A DNA stretch of 64,000 nucleotides from Gibbula magus (lineage: Eukaryota > Mollusca > Gastropoda > Trochida > Trochidae), in the NCBI GenBank assembly GCA_936450465.1, contig OW388292.1, positions 29,648,368-29,712,367 of the forward strand. Direction: 5' to 3'. Made by a program: the position numbers and the translations under genes. Below the pieces are notes generated by a model. It ran no database searches, had not been told where the DNA came from, and saw nothing but the letters and a program-made list of their open reading frames with translations. Shown here one piece after another: positions 24,914-37,360 of this stretch (positions are counted from its first letter, which is position 1; the number at the start of each line of letters is the position of its first letter).

Positions 24914-26420
24914 GAGGTGAGGTGAGGTGGTTTTGGTTTTTAATGCGGCTTTCAAGGGTTTTTCACTTACATTATGGTTTATGTCCGTATTATTGCAGGG
25001 AGAAAGCCTGCAATGCAATTGTCAGGGGTCGAAAATAACACTCGTCCGCTCGTATTGACGAGTGACATTTGACTCGGGCAAGTGGAAAATGTAATATTGC
25101 TCGTCCTGTAGGACGAGTGCTTTTTCTGACATGAATGTTTGAGATTATCAATGGTCATATGTATACAGTATACTAATTCTTTCAGATTCACTGAAAACTG
25201 TTTTAGAAACCTCACAAGTCTTTATAAATGTCTAGATATTGCGAGTGTTGGCTGTTTATTTTTATCTGATAATCGTACGCTCTTATTTATCCATCAGCCA
25301 ATCAGAACGGGCAACCCCGAAAACTTGACCAATCAGCAATTGACAGGTCATCAGGGAATTCCCTGCTCAGCTGTTTACTTTACAGTTGACTACCGAAGAA
25401 TACGTTTGAGTTTTCATAAAGATTGTCATAAATACAAAATATTTGACAAGGATTTGTTTTGATATTTCAACTAAATTATCAATTTTGGTTATTATGACAG
25501 TTGTTATATTGTGTTATGTTTTGAATATCTTGCTTTTCAGCCATCGCCGTAACATGAATGTAGGTCACTCATACACGATCTTTCATCTCTTCCAATGATT
25601 TTGATATCTAAATCCTTGATCTCTTCATAGCGTTTTAATTGTGTATTTTTGGAAACACTAAAAATCATATTATTCAATATTACAACAGGAGAAAATATCC
25701 AAAATTCATTTTGACAACAATAGACAAGTTTCTCTTGGTTTTGATTTGAGTCACTGTGACTTGAAGATGATCGTAATTTTTTGTCAATTTTGCTCATTTC
25801 CTTTATCGTGTATTATTAAATTTACAGTTTTATACAATTAGAAGAAGGTATTCACCAAATCTGCACATGGAATAAAACAAGAAAATGTGAAAATTCAGGC
25901 ATAATTCAACAAACTGTCGTGTGACAGAATATTTATTTCAAAATATAGGCCTACGAAGATGATTATGGACTATCTGTTGAACTTCTGAGTTTAAGTTAGT
26001 TTAATGTGACATATTGATCGGATATCATACAGCAATGAATCATTCTTATCAATAGTATACTGTAAAAACTGGTGAACAGTGCCACTGCCTTTGGTATGTA
26101 TACACTGTATTTTCACAAAACCTTGTGTCAAGGGCTAGATATGGCAGAGATATAAGATTTAGATTGAGAACAAAGTAAGTTTCAAAGTATTTCAATTTTA
26201 TTATGACCAACACATATTTTAGAATAAATATAAGTTCAATTTGCATTCATTGTTCGTAATTGTTTGATTTTGAAGGACCAGTACAATTGCAGAAGGACGA
26301 GTAGAATTTATTTATCACTTGCCCTGTAGGGCAAGTGCAGATTTTCACTATTTTCGACCCCTGATTGTGGTAAAACCTGTACCGGAGTAAACCATGGGTG
26401 GTTATGTGTTGACATACATA
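24914..26420 (-). mobile_element. SINE copy split by a TIR element
   Basis: The tail and 3' body (24914-25022, through GGGAGAAAGCCTGCAATGCA) resume at 26364 with ATTGTGGTAAAACCTG and ACCATGGGTGGT in correct family order. The tRNA head is missing. The interruption is the element at 25023-26363. Confidence 0.8.
25023..26363. mobile_element. Nonautonomous 1.34-kb TIR element with subterminal palindromes, nested in a SINE
   Basis: Perfect 15-bp termini CAGGGGTCGAAAATA and TATTTTCGACCCCTG. ATTGT lies immediately outside both ends (25018-25022 and 26364-26368), a 5-bp duplication. CAGGGG termini are hAT-like; the 5-bp duplication is short for canonical hAT and fits better with atypical hAT lineages, so the superfamily is inference. 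Near the left end is CTCGTCCTGTAGGACGAG (25100-25117), and near the right CACTTGCCCT-GT-AGGGCAAGTG (26316-26337), both perfect palindromes of one pattern. The 107-codon frame at 25139-25462 has no recognisable transposase motif. Confidence 0.85.
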
Positions 26421-26464
26421 GTGGAACCCCCCCCCCCCAACAGAATCTGTAAAAATACTGACTT

Positions 26465-26835
26465 GGAAGACTGCTTATGTCTGAGAAGTCCTCAAATGCA
26501 TATCAAAGCAAATATTAACTTGACAGACTTTTATCATTTGAAATGGTACAAATAGAAGCATATTATAGCAAAAACAGGTTTGACAGGTAGAAAGCCACAG
26601 AGTCAAGGGGTAGTGAAAATAAACTGCCCTAGTGCTTATTAGAGGAAATATGGTACTGGCTTGACAGACTGCTACCATTTGAGAGTTCCGAAAATCAAAG
26701 CATATCAGAGCAAAAACTGGCTTGACAGACCGGTACCATTGAGAGTTCCCCAAATGGAAGCATATCACAGACCTAGAACAACTTCCTCCCAGAAGATAGA
26801 ACCTTTAAAAAAAACGGCTTGACAGATGAGTAACA
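26465..26835. repeat. Degenerate tandem repeat of about 65 bp
   Basis: The words AAAGCATATCA, GCAAAAACTGGCTTGACAGA and ACCATTTGAGAGTTCC recur five or six times with drift, for example near 26500, 26560, 26700 and 26760. Confidence 0.7.
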
Positions 26836-28192
26836 TTTAACATGTAGCCCACTGCGTCTCACACATGTTCCGTGCTCCATGTGTGCTATATCAGGTTCCA
26901 GCACAGTTTGTCTTGTCTTACACTATTTGTCTAATCCAACACAACATGCAGAGTGTGTCCAGGACAGGAATACCTACTCCATATTAATCACAAACATCCT
27001 CATAACGTCAGAGTCCAGGAAACAGGGATATACACAGCTGGATGGGACCCACAGACGTCACTGACCTTTAAGACGAGAATCTTTTTGATCTTTGTTCCTT
27101 ATACCCAGGTGGCACTGGGATAAAGGTTGGACAGGGGGTCAGGAATGAGGCAGGATGGGGGTGAGGGATGGTTTGTCTGGGTTGGGGAGTTGGGATTGTG
27201 GGTTTGGAGGATGATGGAGATCTTTGTTGCTTATAAACATATGGGACCATTTTTAAGGTTGGACAAGGAAGGGATGACAAGAAATGCTTCTTTTTATTTT
27301 ACTTTCATTTTTGAAGTTCGGAAAGACTTTGCTTCAGAGGAGAACAGTTGTCCATGACAAGTTGTAAAGATTGAAAAGACAAGGAGGAAGTTGAACTCTG
27401 GGGTTTGAGATATTAAGGAATGAAATCGTGAAAACTTTGAGGAGTTCAAGAAAAGTTTGGACAGATGTTACACTGAATTTGACAGAGGTGCAGTTTGATG
27501 TTATAGAGGTGAAGACAAAAGCTTGGAGAGCTAGATACTGTGTAAGTAGATCTTAGGTTGCAAGATTTTTAAGAGAGAATAGCATTTGAAATGCAAATTG
27601 AGTTTGAAGGAGTAAGGAAATCAGCTGAATTCAAAGTAAAAGAGAAATCAATATTTACCCTAAATTGTTAAAAAAAAAATCATGTCTGGAATTAGTAATG
27701 GAATTAGTGAAGAACTAATTCTATAATGCAATGGATGAGAGAGGTTTTCCAGAGGGTAAATAATCAGATTAGATAAAGTTAGGAACAAGCCCACAGATTA
27801 TTCACGTCAACACCTCATTGTTGAAGTCATTTCAAGGCATCAAACATTACAAGACACAAAGCAGACCAATTTCAGACAACAAGGGCAGGATTGGTGTATC
27901 CAGTGAAGGTGAGGACAGCAGGGAACAGATTGAAGGAAGCGGGATGGAGGTGTTGGTGGGTTCACTCTACATATAAATAGAGCATGCTGGGACGCAGACT
28001 GTCTGTGACCTTTCAACAAGGAACAGATTGCTCCTGTTAGATTCTAAGATGTCCACCAGTGTGTGGGGAGTACTGGGCAGGAAGGCATACTGTTAGAGGA
28101 GCTATGTACACTCGGTAATGGAAGAGTGTAGTTTGTTTCCGGAAAGTCTGGGTTCGAATCCCACATGTATCATGCTAAAATACATCAAGATG
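26836..28192. other. Intergenic sequence with purine-rich stretches
   Basis: 27070-27260 holds two related segments (GATCTTTGTT then AAGGTTGGACA, 27088 and 27219). On the plus strand at about 28149-28163, GGGTTCGAATCCC is a perfect tRNA B box, but no convincing A box or cloverleaf precedes it. Confidence 0.5.
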
Positions 28193-28486
28193 GCGGTGAG
28201 GTTGCATTAGCTGACTTGGGGTTTCAAGAGGTTTTCACTTGTAATATTACAGCAGCTCTTATTATTGCGGGGAGAAAGCCTGCAAAATATTCTGTCTATG
28301 CTTTTTAGTGACACCTGCAACTTGGGACTTGAATTAGCATATTGGTAAAACAATACTGAATTTCAATGTACCATTGCACCAAATATTATCTGTATGTACA
28401 ACAGTTGTCTAAAGTGGACAGTCCGGATTCAAACCCAGAACCTCATTTAAAAGTGAACATGTTAACCACTGTGTTATTTCACCCAC
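28193..28486 (-). mobile_element. Old, degenerate SINE copy
   Basis: Family words appear in order: GGGGAGAAAGCCTGCAA, GAAACTG-like body, ACTGAATTTCAATGTACCATTGCACC, ACAACAGTTGTCT, and an eroded tRNA head (GGATTCAAACCC then GTTAACCACTGTGTTATTTC). It is the most diverged copy that still covers almost the full length. Confidence 0.75.
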
Positions 28487-28884
28487 ATATCAAGATAAAG
28501 TTGTTCGGCTCTTGAATGGTTCTCACTACTCACTATGAGGAAAGAATAAATTGATTAAGTTTGATTGTGCTTCATAATGCTATTACAAGTACGGTAAGTA
28601 CTTATTACTGAAAACAATGGAGATTTATTCAAGAGTGATCCATTAACCTCACAGCATCTAGCTGGCATCTAAGCAGAGAGAAAGCAAACAGCACTCTGGT
28701 GAAACTGGAAGAAGCAAACCATAGCTAATACTCTAAGTTATTAAACTTCTTTGATCGCAAGCCAAATTCACTAACCACTGCACTGTTTTGTCTGTTCCTA
28801 CCATAGAATAACCTCAACTGTGTGATAAACACTGCACTTGTCTTTAAACTCATTAGGGATTTTATTCTGTATAAGCAGCATACT

Positions 28885-29178
28885 CATGCATACTCCTGGA
28901 TGGTTCCAAGCATGTCCATGCATACTCCTGGATGGTTCCAAGCATGCCCATGCATACTCCTGGATGGTTCCAAGCATGCCCATGCATACTCCTGGATGGT
29001 TCCAAGCATGCCCATGCATACTCCTGGATGGTTTCAAGCATGCCCATGCATACTCCTGGATGGTTCCAAGCATGCCCATGCATACTCCTGGATGGTTCCA
29101 AGCATGCCCATGCATACTCCTGGATGGTTTCAAGCATGCCCATGCATACTCCTGGATGGTTCCAAGCATGTCCATGAG
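28885..29178. repeat. 32-bp minisatellite, 9 copies
   Basis: TACTCCTGGATGG recurs at exact 32-bp steps from 28891 to 29147. Variants are CCAAGC or TTCAAGC and GTCC or GCCC. The unit lacks stops in several frames; as 32 is not a multiple of three, overlapping frames of 81-127 codons are open on both strands. These are satellite artefacts. Confidence 0.97.
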
Positions 29179-29413
29179 CATTAGAGGTACAGACTAGTCA
29201 CATGTTACGGAGTGAGTATTTAAGCTGTCTCCTATATAAATGGGATGTTTGTCTAGAATGACACACAACATTAAACTGTGGGGGGAAAAGATTTAACATA
29301 TTTACTTTGAGACAAATACATCTTCTTTATATTTAATAGACAACAAGAAATGAGCTGATTAAGTAAACAAGGTCACAAAACAAGAAAAGAAACATTGCAA
29401 AGTTTACATACAA

Positions 29414-29458
29414 TTTATTCAGTGATGTTCGCCACCCAAGGCCTTCATCAGAGAATAT
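29414..29458 (-). ncRNA. Hammerhead ribozyme relic, type I layout
   Basis: On the minus strand the order is TATTC-T, CTGATGA, a stem II made from GGCC/GGC words, GAAC, ATC, then A-CT-GAATA. The CUGANGA core box is intact, and TATTC pairs with GAATA to make stem I with a two-base bulge. The second box is GAAC rather than GAAA and the cleavage triplet is AUC, so it is probably decayed and perhaps inactive. Short type I hammerheads are known in Penelope-like elements and derived metazoan retrozymes; assignment here is inference from motif order. Confidence 0.5.
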
Positions 29459-31229
29459 ATAGGTCGAGTGATGAACAGTGTTAAATGACACAAAGTAATC
29501 TATTTGTAAACCTTTCAACATTTTAGTTTTCGTTGTGATGGTATCTCCTACAAATGCATTCATGGTTGGACTAAGCAGAGCCATCACACAAGACGGTGGC
29601 AGCCGTTGAGCACAAATTATTATAAAAGAAACATGACATCACAGCATTGTCTATGACATCATATCACTGTGACAAAATGATATTTTGCCCAAGGGCACGG
29701 TGTGAAAATATTCACCCCGATATGCGTACCCTCTGGATAATAAATGATGTGTACAGCTAGGAGAGACAATCACGACACTGGAATGAGGGTAAGTGACGGA
29801 CATGTGCTTTCCTCCTCAACTATGTGCTCAGAGTGTGCAGGCTATGCATGCCATCTACCAGACAGCATTACTGTATTTGCTGCAATAGACGCTCTGACTT
29901 CTATTCTTTGCCATAGAGATCTAGTATCTATTGGAGACAGGTGTTTTGAAGATTTTTAGATTCTATTGCATTTATATGGATCTTTTTATTTCAGGATCAA
30001 CACAACACTGACTTATCAATAACCTGCATCTTTTATGCTTTTAACTGCATATTTAACTCATTGATTAACTGTTTTCAGAAAACGTTAATCTTTGAAAGAT
30101 TTCTTCTTTTCATTATAAAGTTAGAAAATATTTGTTCTTGAGAAGTCATCTTTCAGCCGAAAAGTCTTCATTTTGTTGAAAGTCAAGTTCCCTCATTAAA
30201 TCTTTTTATGTCACAAAGTTAACTGTTAATAAATTCCCATCATTCACAGATCTGTTTGCATTTCCCAAGGTCTGTACCTACTGACACGTTGACACAGTGT
30301 CCAGACAATCCCAAGCCATATTACCTGCTGAAAAGATTATTGTCATCTATGGAAATGAATCAATGAATCACAGATTTCTTTTGCTTGAATTGACAAATAC
30401 AAACACGATCTCGCATTATAAAGGAATGACATTAGCGCTGACTTTCACACCTACGATCACCGCCCTTTTGAAGTGCGACCATTATCCTGTAACTCTAACA
30501 ATAAACAGACACATTTGCATCACCTGATGAGCGATCAGGTGTAGATTAACGCTTGACCGCCTCTTCATGGGGATACCTGGTCAGAGGAGCTCATCACCAT
30601 AGAAACCAAATATTCTTGTCTTTGGATGCTTAGATGGTACTTGAGGTTCCTTTGGAACAGTATCCCCTCTCAATGGTAATGGCAAGAGGTACTTGGTAAC
30701 CCGAGGGTTGGGCTGAGGGGAAGGGTACACATAACAATATATAGTGATAAGATGAGGAGCTGGTGGCATGATTTGCTTTGTAGGAAAGCTTATGGGTGAG
30801 TTTGAAGCTGTGTTTACACAGAAACATCTTAAGATTTATGAAATTCATTTATGGTTATAGTTCCAAAACACTGTAACCTTGGTAGACTAACATATAGTCC
30901 CTGAAAAAGTTAGATATTTTCTACTAGACATTCTACTTTTTAATATTTGAAAAAAAGAAACAGAGACCTGAACAACACCTAATTTCACATTGTGACCGAC
31001 CCTAAAGCTGAGGCAACTAGACTGGCCAACATTTTATAGATTAAGAAGAAGAAGGAATCACGTACGAGACATGTACATGTACATATGCAGTCACCTTTAT
31101 GACCAATCAATTGATAGTATTATTTTTAGGTATAAAAGTTTTTTTAAAAACTCCTTACGAGTTATATAATGAAAGTCTAGAGGACTACACAGAACTTGTA
31201 CACAGCTCAAGAAGAACAGGTACAAGAAG
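29459..31229. other. Unique intergenic sequence
   Basis: Contains a hairpin CACCTGAT-GAGCG-ATCAGGTG at 30521-30541 with an E-box in each arm. No gene recognised. Confidence 0.5.
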
Positions 31230-31980
31230 GTAATGAACTTCTCCACATTTAGTTCCAAGAAGTAGTAAGGAAGTACTGACAGTCGATAGATTTGAATCTG
31301 AACATTTTCAGTTTAAAGTTCTAAAGAGCTTTTCATGGATCCAAAACTCAATGAAAATAACCTTATACTCACATTTATGTTTAAAAATATTGAATTCTTA
31401 GGAGATTTTGTCGGACACTTAGGTCCAAGAAGTAGTAACTAAGTATTGACAAATTCCCTGACGATAAGATCAATAGATTAGTTTCCAGAAACTTTCCGTT
31501 TAAAGGTTCTAAGAGGTGTCTCAGAACCTGTCTAGCTACTTACTGAAACCATGTCCTCACATATATATAGATTCATATCAGAAACTTTCCGTTTAAAGGT
31601 TCTAAGAGGTGTCTCAGAACTAGTCCAGCTTCAGGACTGTAACTAAAAAGGAGCCTTTAATACAGTCTAGGTTCTCCTTCAGCAAGTCTAGACTACAGCA
31701 ATTTACAGCAATTTACATATGAAATGAGACCTTGAAATAAAAATGTTGAAAAGCATGTAATTATTTATTTAAAAAATTATATATTTCATAAAAATTATAT
31801 ATTTCATAGACTAAATTTTAGTCTATCTCAGAACCTGTCTAGCTACTTACTGAAACCATGTCCTCACATAAATATAGATTCATATCAGAAACTCTCTGTT
31901 TAAAGGTTCTAAGAGATATTTCAGAACCTTTGTAGCTATTTGGAGAAAACCATGTCCCCATATATATGTTAAACTATTGA
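31230..31980. repeat. Local cluster of duplicated segments
   Basis: CCAAGAAGTAGTAA appears near 31254 and 31425, and TTTAAAGGTTCTAAGAGGTG near 31500, 31593 and (diverged) 31900. Each of the latter contains the near-palindrome GGTTCT...AGAACC. The segment CAGAACCTGTCTAGCTACTT occurs at about 31521 and 31829, the second copy directly after the inserted 72-bp repeat. Confidence 0.75.
31737..31825. repeat. Second copy of the 72-bp palindrome-ended repeat
   Basis: Matches 1563-1634 nearly base for base, with an internal 17-bp duplication (AAATTATATATTTCATA twice). It ends with the same palindrome TAGACTAAATTTTAGTCTA at 31807-31825 and sits between duplicated local segments. Confidence 0.75.
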
Positions 31981-34900
31981 ATTCTTGAGGAGATTTAGGG
32001 TGACATCTGTTGAGGGCTGACTGGTGCATGCGGAGGACCTATCAGAGAGTTGCCGCTTTCATACCAATTACACTTAGTGAATAGAGATTGTGTGACATGT
32101 GCTGCTTCCATTGTTGTACAACACGAGGGAAGGTAATCCTTCCATTGGATTCAAACCCAGAATTTACTGTATCCACTTACCTTGGAAGCCACTTGCCCAG
32201 CAGCTGTGTTTTCTGCTTGGTAGTTATTTCCATGATTTATGTAAATTTCTGAAAATAAGCAAAGATTTTGATATTATAGGAGTATTAGGATATTTTGTGA
32301 TTTTTGGGAAAACTTAACCTTTTACTGTTAATAATAAAAAAAGTGCCAATTCAAGTTGGTCACACTTTGAATTTTACTTGACAAGCACTGGCTAATGTTC
32401 CAAGCAAACCCAGATTATTTCCTAGGATTCCTGAAAGACAGGTACTCATACTCATACAGTGTTCTATTGTACCTAGAGAGGGTCCTGGGGAAATTTGCCC
32501 ATCGTTTGGCTTGGCGTCCCTGAACATTTAGAAGTAGAAGCAGGATAATTTTACCATTGCAAAGGGTCCCATCTGTTCAGAATAGACTTGGATGACTCCA
32601 TGTACTGATCATCCAAGGACAACATTACTCATAGTTGGGAACTTATACTCATTCAGCAAGTTTAAAATTTCAACTCAGAATTTGGTTCTTCTTGGACAGG
32701 ATCAAGACCGTATAGCAGCATTGTGAATGAGCTATTAATCGAAGGAAATTTCAAGACATTAAAGATTCTTCATAAACAAGAAACATTGGAAGCGGTTTTA
32801 TTCACCTTGCTAATGTTTTTAGTATAGAGCACTTGATGAGGAAATAGTCTTGCTAATGACAATAATATCCGAACGACATGCTGTACAGAAAGGTCAATGG
32901 ATTGGTAACAAGAGACAAATATTATAGAATAATTAGCCACAATATTTGTCTCTCATTACTATACCAAATTCTAAATGCCTTTGAAGAATTTTATGGACTG
33001 GTGTTGATCTTCTACATCTTAAAATCTTGTTACATGGAGGTGACATTTAGAGCCATGTTTCTCATGATTAATAGGCTGGTTGTGTACATTTAAACCTAGT
33101 GCTGATGGCAATGTTCCTATTTTTTCAGAAGTAGACACTCTACCTTAAAGGTTCAATGATAATTATACATCACATTAACATCAATATCATTGATATCCCC
33201 GATCATATAACATTTGTGAGCAACATAGAATTGACTAAATACATGTAGAAATGTCAAACAACTTGAAAACATTTGAGAACTTGAAAACATTTGAGAATAG
33301 AAATTATCTTGTTTATTATCTATGAATCGAAGGTAATCATACTGAGGTTCATATCTATCTTATGATGCCCTAAGGCAACATTGCCAATGTGATGTGAGAT
33401 ACAACGTATTATGTTACATTTTGTCTCTGATGTTGACCTTTAAAGGAGAAGGGCCAGTTGATTTAGCATATTTTCGGTAATTTTAAAACTTCAGTATTAT
33501 ATAAGAGAATATATTCATGTCCATGTTATAATCTGTCAACAACATGCTTGTCTGAGTACCTTTATATCCCTCGATCTCGCTCTGGAATACCAATATTCAG
33601 GAACTTGTGTCGTAAACATAGGAAGACATGTACACTCACACAATCTCCTCCTCTATTTATGAAGACAAAGAATGTATTGGTACATGACAACAAACTATGG
33701 TCTTAATTCATATCTTAATTCATCAAACATGTCTGTTACTATAGAATTTGAACCCTTTGAATCGAATAGGCAACATTTTTATTATGACGTCAAACACGCA
33801 CCTGCAGGCAGTTGTGGTATTGAAAATACGTTCAATATTTTTAATTCATCATTTCTCAATAAAATAAAATTGTATACAGATACAAATTACATCATGAGAA
33901 AACCAATTGATTTCTGATTCGGAAAATGTTAACTTTTTCATGAATCAGGGAATTTCGTCACACACTTTTATCGTATGCATGTCAAAGGGTCAAACGTCAA
34001 TGACGTATCAATTATACGTCAACACCCCTTGAGCTTGATATCAAGCCTGCAGCAGGGAGCATCTTAAATAATACCAGACTAATACCATATCATAAATGTT
34101 GTTATTTTACAGTCCAATAGAAGATCGTGATGTTTCTCATCTTCCACCTCCTTAAGATAAATCAAACAGTTAAACTGTCTAGCCAAAATAAAATCAGCTT
34201 CAATGAGACATTATTGATATCAGTATGAGAAACATTTTTTTCAGTAACTTTACGTTAATCAGCATTTCCCGCAGTTAAACAACCTGTGGATTCTCTGAGA
34301 AACACCCGAACACTAAGTACCAAATTTGAGGCAATTATCTCATCAGGCTTACGACCGAAGCGAGTGAACCCACTTTTGAGGAGATCTCTTAAAACGGAGC
34401 TCCTCTTAAGAGAACCACAAATCAGGCAAAGGTTGTTAAAACTTGACGCTAGCGATACACTCACTTTAAAGATGATCCGAAAAGGAAGTAGGGATCGGTG
34501 GCGGTTATGTATATGTTACCTGTTCTAATCCGACACTATTACAACTTTGCTCACGTATTTGTTAGTCTATCAAGCATAAAATCTCTAATGGACGTCAAAT
34601 TTACCGTAATTTCACTCCGTGACTTTTCTACTGGTAAATCATGGCTTGATTTGTGAGAGGTGCATGACTAGATATTTTTTCTAGAAATGTTTTACCTTTG
34701 TGAAGTGAAAAGTCAAAAGCAGACATCTGTTTTGGAAATTTACTTAAAATGTTTATTAAAGATGAAATTATTTCCTAAAATTAGTAGATGTATTTGTTTT
34801 TACTTTTGTATGCAGAAATCCCTTGAATCCCATTAGTATTTCCCCCACAGTGCTAATGATAAAGGCTTGTTGAGCAAAAGATGTACATGTACAATCGATG

Positions 34901-35149
34901 AATAAATGACTTAAAACAGATAGTTATACAATATACACTATAAATCATAACGTGACGATACTTGGTAAGAATGCAAACAAACATACACGACGCAATACAT
35001 TTTAAACACCCTAGTGAAAAGTAGTAGTTCATGTAGTTCTAAATAACGAATCTTTTAATAGCATGAAACTTTTCTTTTAAATTTTTTTTGAACTACAAGC
35101 CTGCTTTTTGTATGGAACAAAATAGCTATTCTGAATCAGTTTAATTGCA
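31981..35149. other. Unique AT-rich intergenic sequence
   Basis: No recognised gene. A stop-free plus-strand frame at about 34257-34528 encodes a basic, leucine- and arginine-rich 90-residue peptide with no known domain. A 19-bp direct repeat (ACTTGAAAACATTTGAGAA) lies near 33262. Confidence 0.45.
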
Positions 35150-35210
35150 GGAGTTGAACCCAAATCTATGAGTCTGGTACCAACCAATCACCATACCCGT
35201 TCAGCCAACA
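35150..35210 (-). mobile_element. tRNA-like fragment, probable SINE head or tRNA pseudogene
   Basis: On the minus strand TGGCTGAACGGG (35207-35196) is one change from the A-box consensus and GGTTCAACTCC (35160-35150) one change from the B box, 35 bases apart. No cloverleaf with a sound anticodon stem can be drawn, so it is not called a tRNA gene. It differs from the main SINE family. Confidence 0.45.
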
Positions 35211-35499
35211 TATTTCTACAATACAAATGAGAACAGTTTCAAGTAGACCTTTACAATCCCACACCTGAAACAATTATCACCCAAAAGCATGTGACCATGT
35301 TTCATTTTATACTTTATACATAGATTAGTATACAAGTGTTCTAATATTTTGAAAAACAATTGTTGATTCTTCACATGTTGGTTTGTAGTTACAAAGAATT
35401 ATTACAATCTCATAAAGTCAATCCATAAAAACAATATGTCACCATGCTCCTTATATTAATTACATGGACAAACATATCAGTGTGTGCTTTTATTCCGCT

Positions 35500-36260
35500 A
35501 AAACACGCTTTGATCTAACATCTGAAATCACAATTACACTTCACTCATTGATTTGCAGTTATATGAATAAACAATTATTCAATTACAACTCTTCAATTGA
35601 TTGCCAGCTTTTGTAACATATGGAGCCATCAACAGCTGTATACAACCACTATCATCGAAAACACAAGCAGTGTGATAAGACAAACAGCCCTCTCTGGTAT
35701 TACAGGATGTTGGGACTGCATGCTGATTGGTCAATTCTAAATCAGATACTACTTCCCTGTTGACATCCTAGTTCACACTTATCTCCGACCGACGCATCAA
35801 TTAAAACCTGGATGTTGGTAATTAACTACTTCCCACTGGTCCACGGACTTATCCGATAAAAGGATACCATTTTGGTTTCATGGACTCTGAACAAGGACTG
35901 TTATTTGTTTAGCGTAACGATCCATTACAATCCAACAAATCTTAATTACCAATTAACGCTCCATAAATAAGTGATCCATGAACCATGATTTTCAATTTAC
36001 GCTCAATTTGGCCTACCCGTTGTTATTTCTTGTCGATAGCCCGGTTACCTTGACCTTTTCAGCCCATTTGCCCTCAATGGGGCGAGACAGGAGAATAATG
36101 GATATTTATGATTGTCCATTACAAACAAAGCAGGATGTCAATTGGGGCTAAATGCAGCCAAGTGAACAGCAAGATTAATGTATTCGTGGCCAGTAATCGT
36201 CAGATCTCCACCAAGGGCTATGCAGACCTTCAGGTGCTATTGCTATAAGAGCAGTTTATA
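35500..36260. promoter_or_regulatory. Candidate conserved noncoding/enhancer-like region
   Basis: This stretch is compositionally complex, lacks repeats and long frames, and has clustered homeodomain-type words (CTTAATTACCAATTAACG, GGTAATTAAC) and GATA-type words (TTATCCGATAAAAGGATA). That resembles a developmental enhancer but is inference; only cross-species comparison can support it. Confidence 0.25.
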
Positions 36261-37346
36261 AACGGTTCTATACTGGAAAATTGTCTCCTATTCACTGTGA
36301 TGGTGATTTTATCTTTTCATTTATTGACTGTTCATATGGTTGATTAGCTTTACTACAGATTTGGATTTCAATAAAATATAAACAGTGATATTGTTTATTT
36401 ATTGACCGTTTTATTGGTCAATTAACTTGTCTAAAACTTTTGATTTCATTGAATATGAAATCAGTGATTTGTTTTAATTGACCATTTTTGGTGAGGTATG
36501 TCATGCTCCTCTCCGTACTAATTTTTATTACAACAGGTATGCAAATGAATCTTTGGGAGTTTAATCGTCCTTTTTGAGTTTGATGTTACTTCTCTTCATT
36601 ATTATTTCCCTACATTCATCCTTGATCTGAACATTACAAGAAATGGACATCTAGATTGTGAAAATATATAACTAACATTTTTCACGTTCAATATGTAATA
36701 CAAATATTCTAGTCTTAAGAGAGACAAGAAACAGGCAATCTGTCCTGATGATTTGGTCTCCAAAAGGCAATCACAACTTATCAATCTAGATGAAATTGGA
36801 AATATTTGGTAATTCCATACCCGGAACTTATCAGGTCGACTCTGGAATAACTGTCTGAATATCATATATATACAACATATTATCATGGTGTAATATAAGC
36901 TTGAAAGTAGCAGGCAAAAAATGTGTTTTAAAAAAATAGTAAATTTTTAAAAACTCATTTAAAGTTGCCAGCCCGAAATGAAAGTTGGCAGGTTTTATTT
37001 TTCATACACTGAAATAATAAATAATTTTTTTTGTGGAAAATGGTATTAACGTTCTATGTAAAGTCTACGAAAATACATCATCTTGAACATGAAACTGGCA
37101 GAAGCTCAAACGCAGGATAATTGTCATAATAAAGATGAAAGAGGATTCATTACTGGCCGCCACCTAATTCATTACAGTGGAATGCAGGCAACATACAAGT
37201 GTATTGGCTGCAGTAGGCCAGTGGGCCACACTGATACACAGGTATATAGGTGACTAGGTCTGGGCGATACTGTTGTCCTAGCCTTGTGTTTGTCAGATTT
37301 ACATGCAGTGAACATTTGTCTGCAGATAAAAGGGGCAACAAAGAAT
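36261..37346. other. Unique AT-rich intergenic sequence
   Basis: No gene or repeat recognised; frames up to 127 codons on the minus strand overlap mobile sequences at the right end and are not genes. Confidence 0.5.
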
Positions 37347-37360
37347 AGATTAACAGGAAG

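Noticed and set aside
28110..28175. tRNA gene suggested by GGGTTCGAATCCC
   Set aside because: No A box at the right spacing and no cloverleaf; at most an old SINE or tRNA fragment.
28798..29197. Several overlapping 81-127 aa repeat proteins
   Set aside because: Artefacts of the 32-bp minisatellite, open in multiple frames and both strands.
32100..32210. tRNA-like B box on the minus strand (GGGTTTGAATCC)
   Set aside because: A-box match is weak and the stem pairings fail.
34257..34528. 90-residue basic frame
   Set aside because: Stop-free but no ATG, no known motif and no splice sites that fit clearly.
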